A stretch of DNA of 64,000 nt from JBIQKZ01 sp044464765 (GCA_044464765.1 JBIQKZ010000002.1:186001-250000), one strand, 5' to 3'; positions 28,556-37,531 are shown, numbered from the stretch's first letter. Notes: generated by a model from the sequence alone, not told the origin. A program made the numbers and translations.

Positions 28556-28633
28556 TTATATTTGATCCCCCCAAGGGTTGATGACTTTCACGCCGGCTGT
28601 CAGGAACGTATTGACATCCCTTGTAGCCAAATC
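28556..28633 (-). pseudogene. VapC toxin C-terminal fragment
   Basis: The minus strand reads DLATRDVNTFLTAGVKVINP-WGDQI then stop. This is nearly the same as the last residues of the intact VapC at 29707-30132 (SVATRDVSPFLAAGVKVINP-WEDQE), and the DNA is also similar. Only 25 residues remain. It touches the stop codon of the GNAT toxin gene, so a vapC copy was truncated when the two toxin loci were brought together. Confidence 0.85.
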
Positions 28634-29123
28634 AAGCAGCGGATATTGGCAGATATAGCGTCAACGCCTCGCTGACCGTACGACGAAAGCCAAAGCCCTC
28701 ATAAAACGCTGCCACCACCGAATCCTTGGCATCCACTACCAAGACACGCACGCCCATGCTCTGCCGCACGGACAGAGCCACATTGACCGCGTGGCCCAGC
28801 AGCAATTGACCATAACCCTTGCCCTTCTCGGACTGCGACACCGCCAAGCGACCAACCCGTATAGCAGGCACAGGGTAGGCAGGCAAGCGCTTACGATCGT
28901 TTTCCCGTAGCTCATCCAGATAGAGCTGTGCCGCAGCCAACGTGCAGTAACCCAAAATGTGGGCAGGCTGTTCGTCGTCTATCAGGACATGCGTTGTGGC
29001 AATGCCGTCACGCTGATGCTGCCCTGCCCTCTGACGCAGGTAATCGTCTAATGCCGTCACGCCACAGGTGAAACCCTCGCGATCATGCTGACGACCATCG
29101 AGGATCGTGAACGTGAGTACCAT
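28632..29123 (-). CDS. GNAT-family acetyltransferase toxin (TacT/AtaT-like)
   Basis: A 163-aa GNAT protein. The acetyl-CoA loop is seen in VGRLAVSQSEKGKGYGQLLL and the C-terminal strand in VVAAFYEGFGFRR. These toxins acetylate the amino group of charged tRNAs and stop translation. The DUF1778 antitoxin gene lies five bases upstream, the standard order for this toxin-antitoxin type. Confidence 0.93.
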   Translation of the reverse strand: MVLTFTILDGRQHDREGFTCGVTALDDYLRQRAGQHQRDGIATTHVLIDDEQPAHILGYCTLAAAQLYLDELRENDRKRLPAYPVPAIRVGRLAVSQSEKGKGYGQLLLGHAVNVALSVRQSMGVRVLVVDAKDSVVAAFYEGFGFRRTVSEALTLYLPISAA

Positions 29124-29128
29124 CCGCG

Positions 29129-29401
29129 TCAGTGCTCTGCCAAACGCTTGGCGGCATCCATTGCTTTCTTCAGGCGGCTATTGGGCTTGAACGGAGCATC
29201 CAACGCGGCCAGAAAACGACGAGACTCCTCGACAGACAGCGTGACCACGGTATCGGCCGCAATCGCGTTATCCGCCTCACGCAGGACAGCATCACGCACA
29301 AAGGTCGAAATCGGCATGCCACGCAGTGCGGCAGCCTTGGCGATACGGTCTTTGTCGCGGGGTTCAATTCGTAGATCTAGACGAGCGGTAGCGGTAGTCA
29401 T
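29129..29401 (-). CDS. DUF1778 ribbon-helix-helix antitoxin (TacA-like)
   Basis: A 90-aa protein with an N-terminal ribbon-helix-helix (TATARLDLRIEPRDKDRIAKAA) and a C-terminal segment that binds the toxin. It pairs with the GNAT toxin 5 bp downstream and should repress its own promoter at the palindrome at 29413-29435. GGAG lies seven bases before ATG. Confidence 0.93.
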   Translation of the reverse strand: MTTATARLDLRIEPRDKDRIAKAAALRGMPISTFVRDAVLREADNAIAADTVVTLSVEESRRFLAALDAPFKPNSRLKKAMDAAKRLAEH

Positions 29402-29412
29402 GGCAGGCTCCT

Positions 29413-29435
29413 TTGTACGGAATTATACCGTACAA
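29413..29435 (-). promoter_or_regulatory. Operator/promoter of the GNAT toxin-antitoxin pair
   Basis: TTGTACGG and CCGTACAA are exact 8-bp arms around AATTATA. On the minus strand a TATAAT lies inside the palindrome (29422-29427), so a protein bound here would cover the -10 element. Ribbon-helix-helix antitoxins typically bind such sites. No good -35 is seen. Positions 29460-29706 hold no gene I can support. Confidence 0.75.
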
Positions 29436-29706
29436 TAATGGAAACATCTATTCCAACCTACGGAGCTTGAACACTCTCCCAGAACGGATCGCCAACGCTA
29501 CCGGCACGTTTCATGGCCGAGTACCTCTTGATGGGATGAGTTAGCTATTGCGGCTAATCTGCCCCACCTGTTTCTGTAGGGTTGGGCCATCACGTGGCAG
29601 TTCGCCAAAATCTGCCAAGGTACCCGCCCTTGCGACACCGTCACGCCGGGCTTACGTTTTTGTTGAGGGACGGTGTGTGTCGCGCAACCCTGCACGAATG
29701 GCTGCT

Positions 29707-30132
29707 TTACTCTTGATCTTCCCAAGGGTTGATTACTTTCACGCCGGCAGCCAGGAACGGGCTTACGTCCCTTGTAGCCACGCTGAAACCGTTATCAAGG
29801 GCAATTGCCGCGATGACGGCATCAGCCGCCTCGATGCCGCTGCCGGCCTTGCGGACGGCTGCCAGCACATCGGCATAGGCGCGTGTGCAAGCCATATCAA
29901 ACGGCAACACCCGGCCCACAAATACCGGCAACACCTGGTGTTCGATGCTGTCACTGAGCACTGTCCGGCGCTTACCTGCGGGCATCAGCGCTACACCGGC
30001 CCGCAGTTCGGCCACGGTCATGGATGCCAAATAAAGCGTTTCCAGCGGCTGACGATTCAACCAGTCAATCGCCGTTTCATCGGGCACGGCTCGAAACTGC
30101 TCCGATATAACGTTTGTATCCAGCAGAATCAT
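29707..30132 (-). CDS. vapC: PIN-domain toxin VapC/FitB
   Basis: A 141-aa PIN ribonuclease. The acidic metal-binding residues are visible in ILLDTNVISE near the N-terminus, in AELRAGV, in EAADAVIAAIA and in VATRDVSPF. The order and spacing fit FitB/VapC. Such toxins cleave tRNA or rRNA. The start overlaps the antitoxin stop by four bases. Confidence 0.95.
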   Translation of the reverse strand: MILLDTNVISEQFRAVPDETAIDWLNRQPLETLYLASMTVAELRAGVALMPAGKRRTVLSDSIEHQVLPVFVGRVLPFDMACTRAYADVLAAVRKAGSGIEAADAVIAAIALDNGFSVATRDVSPFLAAGVKVINPWEDQE

Positions 30133-30377
30133 TCAAAACTCGCTGCGCGGGCGGGTGAATGGTCGCGGTCGAAAACCGCCATTTCTTCGTCGGTCAATTT
30201 CACCTTGCGTCCGATGTCTGCCAGCAGGTCGCCCAGTTTCACCCGGCCTTCCGGTTTCACGGCGGTAGCCAAAATTTCGCACATCTCGGCTTGCAATGTA
30301 CGGCCATTCTGCGCTGCCCTAACCCGGATAGCACGATGCACCTCTTCCGGCACATTCCTGATCGTTACTGCTCTCAT
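30129..30377 (-). CDS. vapB: VapB/FitA-type antitoxin
   Basis: An 82-aa protein. The N-terminal ribbon-helix-helix (VTIRNVPEEVHRAIRVRAAQ, then NGRTLQAEMCEILA) is the FitA/Arc type, and the tail should wrap the toxin. It has an AGGAGGT ribosome site and overlaps vapC by four bases. Confidence 0.95.
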   Translation of the reverse strand: MRAVTIRNVPEEVHRAIRVRAAQNGRTLQAEMCEILATAVKPEGRVKLGDLLADIGRKVKLTDEEMAVFDRDHSPARAASFE

Positions 30378-30391
30378 GTCTGCAACCTCCT

Positions 30392-30439
30392 ATTGATTGC
30401 CGTGAAATCAATTATACAAACTGCATTCAAGTAGTTCAA
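30392..30439 (-). promoter_or_regulatory. vapBC promoter and operator
   Basis: On the minus strand TTGAAC (30434-30439) and TATAAT (30411-30416) are separated by 17 bp, a near-consensus sigma-70 promoter. The inverted repeat ATTGATT-N7-AATCAAT (30392-30412) overlaps the -10, a likely autoregulatory site for the VapB protein. Confidence 0.85.
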
Positions 30440-30528
30440 GGGCTACCGACCCCGGCCCTTGCGTTGGTTCGGCCTGTCTTGCTTGGCGCTTCCTCTAGTT
30501 ACCAGGTTCTGCCAGACAAAATACAAAA

Positions 30529-30550
30529 AAGCCCGCAATTACGCGGGCTT
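30529..30550 (-). terminator. Intrinsic terminator downstream of the guaA tail
   Basis: AAGCCCGC and GCGGGCTT pair around a six-base loop. On the minus strand the stem is followed by six T. It lies about 45 bp beyond the guaA-like stop codon and points the same way. Confidence 0.88.
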
Positions 30551-30594
30551 AACGGTTTTTCATGCCATCAGGTGCCTGGCCGTGCCATACGCGG

Positions 30595-30615
30595 AATCAC
30601 TCCCACTCAATTATC
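30595..30615 (-). other. 3' end of guaA, probable island attachment site
   Basis: The minus strand reads ATTGAGTGGGAGTGA, encoding Ile-Glu-Trp-Glu-stop, the near-universal C-terminus of GMP synthase. The bases before it do not encode GuaA, and a fitting terminator follows. The last codons of guaA are a known target of tyrosine-recombinase genomic islands, which leave a copy of the end at one junction. From here to 30911 no gene is supported; a low-quality 84-codon frame ends inside this site. Confidence 0.75.
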
Positions 30616-30911
30616 AATAGCTGATTTACACCATTGATTTAATTGAGTTTTTTCTCGTACCTCTTGCCAACACCATCCAAAATACCATCCCCAAAAGATC
30701 GCTTGGCGTTGCTCGCGATTGCTCGACGCTGCCAGGATTTTGAACGGATTACGCATTCTCGCGTATAAATGGAGTTTTTTGCGGCAAATCACTGGATCGT
30801 GGTATTGGGCAGGTCCTTTTACACTCTTCTGAATGGATTCGTTGCCGAAGTCATCTATCATCTGAAGACAACCGGCTTGGCGACACAGCTATTTGCAATT
30901 GAGTACCCTCC

Positions 30912-32339
30912 ATGACTGAAGCAGAGCTAGTTCAAATTCTGACACGCGGCGAAGACAGCCGTCACCAATTCAAGCGCGAAGCGCACAATGCTGACAGCAT
31001 CGCGGCAGAATTGGCAGCACTTGCCAACAGTGGTGGTGGTCGCTTGTTCCTAGGCGTTAGCGACGATGGTCAGATCGTCGGCCTAGAGGCGGCGAATGTC
31101 CGGCAGGTCAACCAACTGCTAAGCAATGCGGCATCCCAACACGTACGCCCACCCATACACCCTATTACTGATAACGTTCAGACCGAGCACGGTGTCGTCA
31201 TGGTCGTCACGGTGTCCGATGGCTTGTCCAAACCTTACATTGATAATCACGGACGCATCTGGGTAAAAAATGGATCCGATAAACGTCACGTCACTGCCCG
31301 TGAAGAAATTCAGCGCCTATTTCAGCGTGCTGGGTTGGTTTATGCGGATGTTATTCCCGTCACCGGCACGTCCACTGACGATATCGACGAAAAAACCTTT
31401 GCTGCCTACTTTACGCGCCGTTATGGTCAGTCGCCTGAGGTTGCGGGACAACCTCTATCACAATTACTGCAGAACTTGGGATTGGGCGATGGGCAAGAAC
31501 TTAACCTGGGTGGCTTGATGCTGTTTGGCAAACGCCCTCAGCGCTATCGCCCTGCTTTTGAAGTCAAGGCCGTTGCGTTTCCAGGCTTGGTATTACATGA
31601 CAGCCGTTACCTGGATAGCGAAGATATCGGCGGTACGCTTTTAGAGCAGTACCAGCGCAGCTTTGCCTTCATTAAACGTAACCTGCGTCACGTTCAAGCT
31701 GACAGAGGTTTCAACACCTTGGGTCAGTTGGAAATTCCAGAGCAAGCTCTTGAAGAGTTATTGGTCAACGCCCTGATTCACCGAGACTACTTCACCAGTG
31801 CGTCCATTCGCCTGATGGTGTTTGCAGATCGTGTCGAAATCATCAGCCCCGGTCATTTACCCGACAGCCTGAGCACTGAAGCCATCCGCCAGGGCGCAAC
31901 CAACCGGCGTAATCCCACGCTCACGGAACATGCCGTCCACATCCTGCCATATCGGGGGTTAGGTACGGGTATACCGCGCGCATTGCATGACTGGCCTACC
32001 ATTGAACTACTGGATGAAATAGCCAGCAACCAATTCAAAGTCGTCGTACCTAGGCCGCAACAGCCGAACGCGACTACCCCCCAAGTCACCCCCCAAGTCA
32101 CCCCCCAAGTCACCCCCCAAGTTAGGGATTTACTGGAGGTGATCCGAGGAGAGCAAACCCGAACGGAATTAATGGATGCCCTTGGGTTAAACGACCGCAA
32201 GCATTTTCGAGTTGCTTACCTACAGCCTGCGCTCGACGCAGGGTTGATTGCCATGACCATACCGGACAAACCCAATAGTAGCTTACAGAAATATCGAATT
32301 ACCGAACAGGGGCAGGCACTACTCGCTCAGCAATATTAA
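30912..32339 (+). CDS. AlbA_2 (Schlafen-type) domain and GHKL ATPase regulator-like protein
   Basis: A 475-aa protein. Residues 1-130 form an AlbA_2/Schlafen-like DNA-binding domain (SRHQFKREAHN, ALANSGGGRLFLGVSDDGQI, GRIWVKNGSDKRHV). The middle is a GHKL-type ATPase region with ALEELLVNALIHRDY (N-box) and RVEIISPGHLP. A winged-helix region ends the protein. The set matches COG2865 proteins, called transcriptional regulators but often seen in defence or mobile regions. Residues about 390-405 hold four TPQV repeats from 12-bp DNA repeats. It is the first gene inside the island junction; no ribosome site is obvious. Confidence 0.88.
   Translation: MTEAELVQILTRGEDSRHQFKREAHNADSIAAELAALANSGGGRLFLGVSDDGQIVGLEAANVRQVNQLLSNAASQHVRPPIHPITDNVQTEHGVVMVVTVSDGLSKPYIDNHGRIWVKNGSDKRHVTAREEIQRLFQRAGLVYADVIPVTGTSTDDIDEKTFAAYFTRRYGQSPEVAGQPLSQLLQNLGLGDGQELNLGGLMLFGKRPQRYRPAFEVKAVAFPGLVLHDSRYLDSEDIGGTLLEQYQRSFAFIKRNLRHVQADRGFNTLGQLEIPEQALEELLVNALIHRDYFTSASIRLMVFADRVEIISPGHLPDSLSTEAIRQGATNRRNPTLTEHAVHILPYRGLGTGIPRALHDWPTIELLDEIASNQFKVVVPRPQQPNATTPQVTPQVTPQVTPQVRDLLEVIRGEQTRTELMDALGLNDRKHFRVAYLQPALDAGLIAMTIPDKPNSSLQKYRITEQGQALLAQQY
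32080..32123 (+). repeat. 12-bp tandem repeats encoding TPQV
   Basis: About four units of CCCCAAGTCACC, nearly identical, encode TPQVTPQVTPQVTPQV between the ATPase region and the winged helix. Units keep the frame, so length changes would lengthen or shorten a linker. Confidence 0.9.
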
Positions 32340-32384
32340 GCTCGTTATCGATCAGACAAAGCCTTTTCTCACGCCGTAACCACT

Positions 32385-33431
32385 ATGAATGACAATCGAA
32401 TACGTGCTGCAGCCCGTAAGGCGCTGATGACAGCAGATCCACTTTACTACGCCTGGCTGCCGGAGCAACAGGAACGGTTTCGCGCGACCATGGACGATGT
32501 GGCCAGTGACAAGGTGGCTGCTGTTTTGCTCCGTGAGTTGCTGGACATCTCATGTACCGCTGACAATGCCGGTGATATCTGGAGTGACCTGCCACTGTCG
32601 CAGCTTGAACATATCAACTGGGCGAAACTGCTGACCACCGGTATCGGTGAAGATATGATTTGGCTCAACGAATCCATGGCCGAAAATGTCAGCCTGCTCG
32701 ACTTCGATACCCTGCATGATTACGACCTCAACGATTACCACTTCCAGGAAGCAGCCAATAGCAAGGAGATCACGGACTACCAGCAGCGGAATTACTATGC
32801 GCTGCGATTTTCCCGTTGGGCGCGCTTGCTCATTAATGACAAACTCCATTACGCCACTCTCAGCTCGCTGGCCACGTATATAACGGACCAGCTTCAAGAA
32901 CAAGGGGACGACATGATCCAGCGCCTGCTTCCTCATGAATATGTGGAGGGGAAAAACCATGGAAAGCAGGAAAAGAGCGGCTTTCTCTGGGATATGCAGG
33001 TGGATGCCGGCGGGTTGGAACCGCAACTCGAAGAGCTAAAGCGGCAGTGGTATCAGTACATCCAGCAGCGCTGGACTGAACTCAGCGAGTCATTCATGGA
33101 TCAGCCGCCAGCCGCCTTCATGAAGCACACCAGCGAACATGGGGAGGCGAACACCCTTTTTTTGTTCAACAATTCCGCTGCTCTGGAGCGCATTCGTTGG
33201 CGCAGTTTCCTCTCGGACTGCCGGCAGTTGGAACGGAATTTCAGTGGAGTGGAGTGTCATGTGACCGAGGTCTGGAAGCAGACCGAAGACTGGCTGCATG
33301 AAACGCACCGCGACATTATCCAGAATTTTGACCCTACTGTGATCAGACTGAGGAAAACGCGCAAGGTTGTAGTGGCCCCTGGTGCTTTTGACAGCTTGTT
33401 GCAATTGGATGAGGATAATCATCGTCAATAA
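32385..33431 (+). CDS. Hypothetical protein, 348 aa
   Basis: A 348-aa, mostly helical and charged protein, rich in Trp, Asp and Gln, without signal peptide or membrane segments. I recognise no family. It begins 45 bp after the AlbA_2 protein gene in the same direction and may be co-transcribed with it, but shows no motif that reveals a function. Confidence 0.75.
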   Translation: MNDNRIRAAARKALMTADPLYYAWLPEQQERFRATMDDVASDKVAAVLLRELLDISCTADNAGDIWSDLPLSQLEHINWAKLLTTGIGEDMIWLNESMAENVSLLDFDTLHDYDLNDYHFQEAANSKEITDYQQRNYYALRFSRWARLLINDKLHYATLSSLATYITDQLQEQGDDMIQRLLPHEYVEGKNHGKQEKSGFLWDMQVDAGGLEPQLEELKRQWYQYIQQRWTELSESFMDQPPAAFMKHTSEHGEANTLFLFNNSAALERIRWRSFLSDCRQLERNFSGVECHVTEVWKQTEDWLHETHRDIIQNFDPTVIRLRKTRKVVVAPGAFDSLLQLDEDNHRQ

Positions 33432-33482
33432 ATGCCGCCCCATGAAAGGCAACGCCGGACGCCTATTACAGTAATATCAGCG

Positions 33483-33740
33483 CAGGTTCAGATCCTTTCT
33501 TTACCTAAGACCCTTCAAGCACGCTATGCAGCATCCTCGCTACGGATGGTAACAACGGCCCGAACCTAGGCGAGCCACATACCAAAGCTTTTGGTGGAGG
33601 TCTATTCGAGCTGCGGTTAAAAGGAGCAGAAGGCATCGCCCGAGTTTTTACTGCACCTTGATTGGCCATCGTATTGTGATGCTTCACAACTTCGTGAAGA
33701 AGGCCGACAAAACGCCACCGGCAGAACGCATGGGTTACCA
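33483..33740 (+). pseudogene. HigB/phage Gp49-type toxin remnant
   Basis: Three frames together give VQILSLPKTLQARYAA, then GPNLGEPHTKAFGGGLFELR and LKGAEGIARVF, then YCTLIGHRIVMLHNFVKKAD and KTPPAER. This is a nearly complete Gp49-like RelE/HigB toxin. It is broken by a shift near 33547 and by the loss of one T in a T-run near 33645. No antitoxin gene follows. Confidence 0.82.
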
Positions 33741-34124
33741 AGGCCCCAGATGTAGCACGGCTGGAAAACTCACTGGTAGGCGTAGCGCGGTTTTGACGAT
33801 TTCGCGCGGGTATACGCTGGCCTGCGTCAGGGTTCCATGGCTCATTTCCATGTAACGGATCACCTTAAACTGGCTATTCAGGTACAACACAGCGGCGACT
33901 TCGTGCCCCATTCCCGACAGTTTCGACTGAAAATACCGTTTGACGGTGTCCGGGTTACCCATTGCGGCCCGATCACTAATCAGACTTTCTGCGGCGATCC
34001 GCGCGGCGGCCAGTACGTGCGAATCGGTCGCGGCATGATACCGGCCCGATGGGCTGCGCACGTAAAGCGTCTGCCCTGCGTTCATGTTGTCATAGCCCAA
34101 AGCTGCGGTGGTGTCGGGTGTCAT
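33735..34124 (-). pseudogene. RadC-like JAB-domain protein, truncated
   Basis: A frame of 129 aa matching the N-terminal part of plasmid- or ICE-encoded RadC (VLAAARIAAESLISDRAAMG, VAAVLYLNSQFKVI, YPREIVKTALRL). It stops just before the JAMM zinc motif HxHPSG should appear, where the HigB remnant begins. A GGAAGG ribosome site precedes ATG 34124. Proteins of this type mark integrative and conjugative elements. Confidence 0.82.
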
Positions 34125-34636
34125 CGTGCTTTTCCTTCCAAGAGTTGCGCGGTATAAGTTCTTTCCTGCTGACCGGGGCCGAAGATTCTGAGCCTGACGT
34201 AGGTTTTCCGGTATTTGCAGTAATACGGCTCGTTCGGTGTTGCCGCCGTTGCCGTGAGTTCGTCGCCTTGCCGTGCTGAATCACGTAGCGACGAACGGAA
34301 AGTGACCGTGGAATAAATGGAAGGGACCCGCGCCGCGGGGAGGCAGCCGCTTATGCCGCGAAAGCGCTTGAAGTGTGGGAGTGCAGTGATACAGTTGGCG
34401 TTCTAGGCGACGAGCTCATTGCAGCGGGGATCACGACCATGTATTGGCTCACTGCAGATACCGGCCGCGCGGCGAGCGCCACCATCGCCCGATGGGCGAT
34501 CTAACTACACGCGGGTTTATGTCTAGCGTCGGCTAGCACGCAGCACGAAAGCTAAATTCGCATTCCTGAGCGAAGGCCCAAAGTTACTGGTGTACGCTTT
34601 TAAAAATCTGCTTCCAGGTCGGGCGGATTCATGCGG
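34125..34636. other. Gene-poor stretch with unidentified coding remnant
   Basis: No complete gene is supported. In the plus strand an open frame without a start gives ALEVWECSDTVGVLGDELIA and stops at 34504; it could be a piece of a lost gene but matches no family I know. Confidence 0.4.
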
Positions 34637-34750
34637 TCAGTGCAAGGCGTCATCAAATACTTGCGTCGGGATCTAAGTCCTAAAGTTTTCCGTGGTCTTG
34701 TATTTAGTTTTGCGGCAACTTCATCTAGTTGATTTTGGGTGTACGTCGGA
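34637..34750 (-). pseudogene. IS30-family transposase, C-terminal remnant
   Basis: The minus strand reads YTQNQLDEVAAKLNTRPRKT and LGLRS. This is the strongly conserved LN-x-RPRKTLG block of IS30 transposases. A frame break follows, and the other frame reads DASI and DDALH-stop. The DDE catalytic core is missing. The bases from 34751 to 35141 hold no other gene I can support. Confidence 0.78.
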
Positions 34751-35141
34751 TGCCAGTTCATTACCTGCCTGGACCAGAGCCAGCAGCTCACCCGCTTCAA
34801 GGTTCTTGATGCCGGAAAAGTAAGCCTATACGGGTTCTGTCGCGGTGGAGTCTCATAAATAAGTATCCGAAGAGATACCGAAAGATTCACAGTATGCAAA
34901 GTATTTGACTTCGGCAAGTTGACTGTTATGCCAAGAGCCGAAATCGGTGGCGCGCGATCGTTTGTTGCTCTGTAGGAAATTCCATGACAGAAATGTAATG
35001 CGCTAAACCCTCGATGAGCGACTGAACGCACGTGGGTATCTGGCATCATGTAACCTACCCCCTTAATCGTCCCTGTACGCTCAGAGTTCTTGCCGTACAT
35101 GGACTGGACTTGCACCTACTGTTGGAAGGGCTTTTATCGTC

Positions 35142-37478
35142 ATGACGCAGAACAAATCTGAACAACTTCACCAGCACAAGGTGACACAATTAGACTCTGG
35201 TTCCCAACTCACCGATCCGGTGTGCGGTATGCGTGTAACGGAAGGCTCGCCACACCATGTTGAGCGCGGCGGTCGGCCCTTTTATTTTTGCAGCGCGAAA
35301 TGCCTGGACACGTTCAACAGCGACCCGGAGAAGTTCCTCACACAAAAAAACAAAGGGGAAATCGCGCTCGAGCAAGTCCCTTCGGGCACCATCTATACCT
35401 GCCCGATGCATCCCGAAATCCGACAGGATCACCCGGGGAGCTGTCCGAAGTGCGGTATGGCGCTCGAGCCGCTTATGCCCAGCCTCGATGACGATAATCC
35501 TGAGCTGAAAGACTTCTCGCGCAGATTCTGGTGGACGCTGCCCTTTACCGTTGTCGTCACTGTGCTGGCCATGTTCGGTCCTCGGCTCGGCTGGTTTAAC
35601 ATAACGACGCAAACGTGGATCGAGCTCGTGCTCTCGATTCCTGTGGTGTTATGGTCGGGGCAGCCATTTTTCGTGCGTGGCTGGCAATCGATTATCAACC
35701 GCAGCCCTAACATGTGGACGCTCATTGGGCTGGGCACAGGTGCGGCATTTGTCTACAGCACCGTTGCGACGGTCGCCCCGGGCGTATTTCCTGAAACGTT
35801 CATGTCGATGGGGCGCGTTGACGTTTACTTTGAAGCCGCAGTGGTCATTATTTCCTTGACACTATTCGGCCAGGTTCTCGAGCTGCGGGCGCGATCGCAA
35901 ACTTCGGCCGCCATCAAGTCTTTACTTGGCCTGGCCCCCAAGACGGCCCGCCGCATCAACGCGGACGGAACCGAAGAGGACGTACCGCTTTCGAACGTCC
36001 ATGAAGGCGATCGTTTGCGTGTGCGCCCAGGCGAAAAGGTACCGGTGGATGGCCTTGTCGAAGACGGCACGAGTTCCTTGGATGAGTCGATGCTAACCGG
36101 AGAATCTCTGCCGGTGAGCAAGCGGCCAGGCGACAGGGTCATCGGGGCAACCATGAATACGTCTGGTGCGCTGGTGATCCGTGCCGAGAAGGTCGGCTCG
36201 GCCACGGTGCTCTCGCAAATCGTCCAGCTCGTCGCCCAGGCGCAGCGCTCCCGCGCACCGATGCAACGCATGGCTGACCTTGTGGCCGGTTATTTCGTCA
36301 TGGCCGTGGTCGCCATCGCCATCGCCACGCTGTTTGTCTGGGGCATTTTCGGTCCACAGCCAAGCTGGGTTTATGGCTTGATCAACGCCGTAGCGGTGTT
36401 GATCATTGCCTGCCCTTGTGCATTGGGGCTCGCCACACCCATGTCCGTCATGGTGGCGACGGGCCGAGGCGCCACGCAAGGCGTGCTCTTTCGCGATGCA
36501 GCCGCGATCGAAAACCTGCGCAAAGTCGATACGCTCATTGTCGATAAAACCGGCACCTTGACGGAAGGCCGGCCTGCGTTCGAGCAAGCCATCCCCGCCG
36601 GCGACATGGAAGCCGACGAGGTGCTGCGCCTTGCAGCAAGCCTGGATCAAGGCAGCGAACATCCCTTGGCAGACGCCATCGTCGACGCCGCTCGCGAACG
36701 AGGCTTAAGCTTGAGTCCTGTTAACGATTTTGAATCAGGCAGCGGCATTGGCGTTCGCGGCCAGGTCGACCGCAAAATGCTGGCATTGGGAAATACCGCG
36801 CTCATGCAGCAAGAAAGCGTGAATGTCCAGGAGTTGACGACCACCGCTGAATCCTTCCGGACCACGGGCGCCAGCGTCATGTATCTGGCAGTTGATGGCC
36901 GGTTGGCGGGCTTGCTGGCCGTCTCCGACCCTATAAAGGGCAGTACGCCTGAAGCGATGCGCACGCTGAAGGCGGCGGGAATCCGCGTCATCATGGCCAC
37001 CGGCGACGGCGTCTCGACCGCGAAAGCCGTTGCGCAACGCCTGGGCATCGAAGAGGTCCATGGCGAGGTTAAACCCGCCGACAAGCTGGACTTAGTTAAC
37101 AAGCTCCAATCGGAGGGGCGCATTGTCGCCATGGCGGGCGACGGCATTAACGATGCGCCGGCTCTTGCCAAAGCAAACGTCGGCATTGCTATGGGAACGG
37201 GCACCGACGTGGCCATGAATAGTGCGCAAATTACGCTGGTCAAAGGGGATCTGCGCGGTATCTCCACGGCTCAACACCTATCGAACATGACGGTGGCCAA
37301 TATGAAGCAAAACCTCGGCTTCGCATTCATTTACAACGCACTGGGCGTGCCGCTGGCAGCGGGTGTCTTATATCCGTTTACTGGACTCTTGCTCTCGCCG
37401 TTGATCGCTGCATTGGCCATGAGCTTAAGCTCGGCGTCAGTCGTATTTAACGCACTACGACTGCGAAAATCCGTCTAA
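35142..37478 (+). CDS. copA: P1B-type copper-exporting ATPase with YHS and metal-binding N-domains
   Basis: A 778-aa heavy-metal ATPase. The N-terminus has a YHS domain (residues 24-65, LTDPVCGMRV and FYFCSAKCL) and a heavy-metal-binding domain (YTCPMHPEIR, CPKCGMAL) in place of the usual HMA. The core has phosphatase motif TGES, CPC at 424-426, DKTGTLT from Asp468, SEHPLA and GDGIND. CPC points to Cu(I). It sits in the inner membrane and exports copper from the cytoplasm. It is the first metal gene of the region. Confidence 0.96.
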   Translation: MTQNKSEQLHQHKVTQLDSGSQLTDPVCGMRVTEGSPHHVERGGRPFYFCSAKCLDTFNSDPEKFLTQKNKGEIALEQVPSGTIYTCPMHPEIRQDHPGSCPKCGMALEPLMPSLDDDNPELKDFSRRFWWTLPFTVVVTVLAMFGPRLGWFNITTQTWIELVLSIPVVLWSGQPFFVRGWQSIINRSPNMWTLIGLGTGAAFVYSTVATVAPGVFPETFMSMGRVDVYFEAAVVIISLTLFGQVLELRARSQTSAAIKSLLGLAPKTARRINADGTEEDVPLSNVHEGDRLRVRPGEKVPVDGLVEDGTSSLDESMLTGESLPVSKRPGDRVIGATMNTSGALVIRAEKVGSATVLSQIVQLVAQAQRSRAPMQRMADLVAGYFVMAVVAIAIATLFVWGIFGPQPSWVYGLINAVAVLIIACPCALGLATPMSVMVATGRGATQGVLFRDAAAIENLRKVDTLIVDKTGTLTEGRPAFEQAIPAGDMEADEVLRLAASLDQGSEHPLADAIVDAARERGLSLSPVNDFESGSGIGVRGQVDRKMLALGNTALMQQESVNVQELTTTAESFRTTGASVMYLAVDGRLAGLLAVSDPIKGSTPEAMRTLKAAGIRVIMATGDGVSTAKAVAQRLGIEEVHGEVKPADKLDLVNKLQSEGRIVAMAGDGINDAPALAKANVGIAMGTGTDVAMNSAQITLVKGDLRGISTAQHLSNMTVANMKQNLGFAFIYNALGVPLAAGVLYPFTGLLLSPLIAALAMSLSSASVVFNALRLRKSV

Positions 37479-37531
37479 GGCCGAGTTTTCCTTGCGTACG
37501 CGCGACATCCAATAATAGTAGACATAGACCA

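Noticed and set aside
29498..29725. 75-codon minus-strand frame between the two toxin loci
   Set aside because: No ribosome site, no family, and it overlaps the end of vapC.
30607..30861. 84-codon minus-strand frame ending in the guaA-like site
   Set aside because: No ribosome site, no known family, and its stop lies inside the attachment-site sequence.
32080..32123. Possible CRISPR-like repeat
   Set aside because: The 12-bp units are contiguous, in frame and without spacers; they are a coding tandem repeat.
34319..34504. Open plus-strand frame with protein-like residues
   Set aside because: No start codon and no family recognised; mentioned only as a possible remnant.
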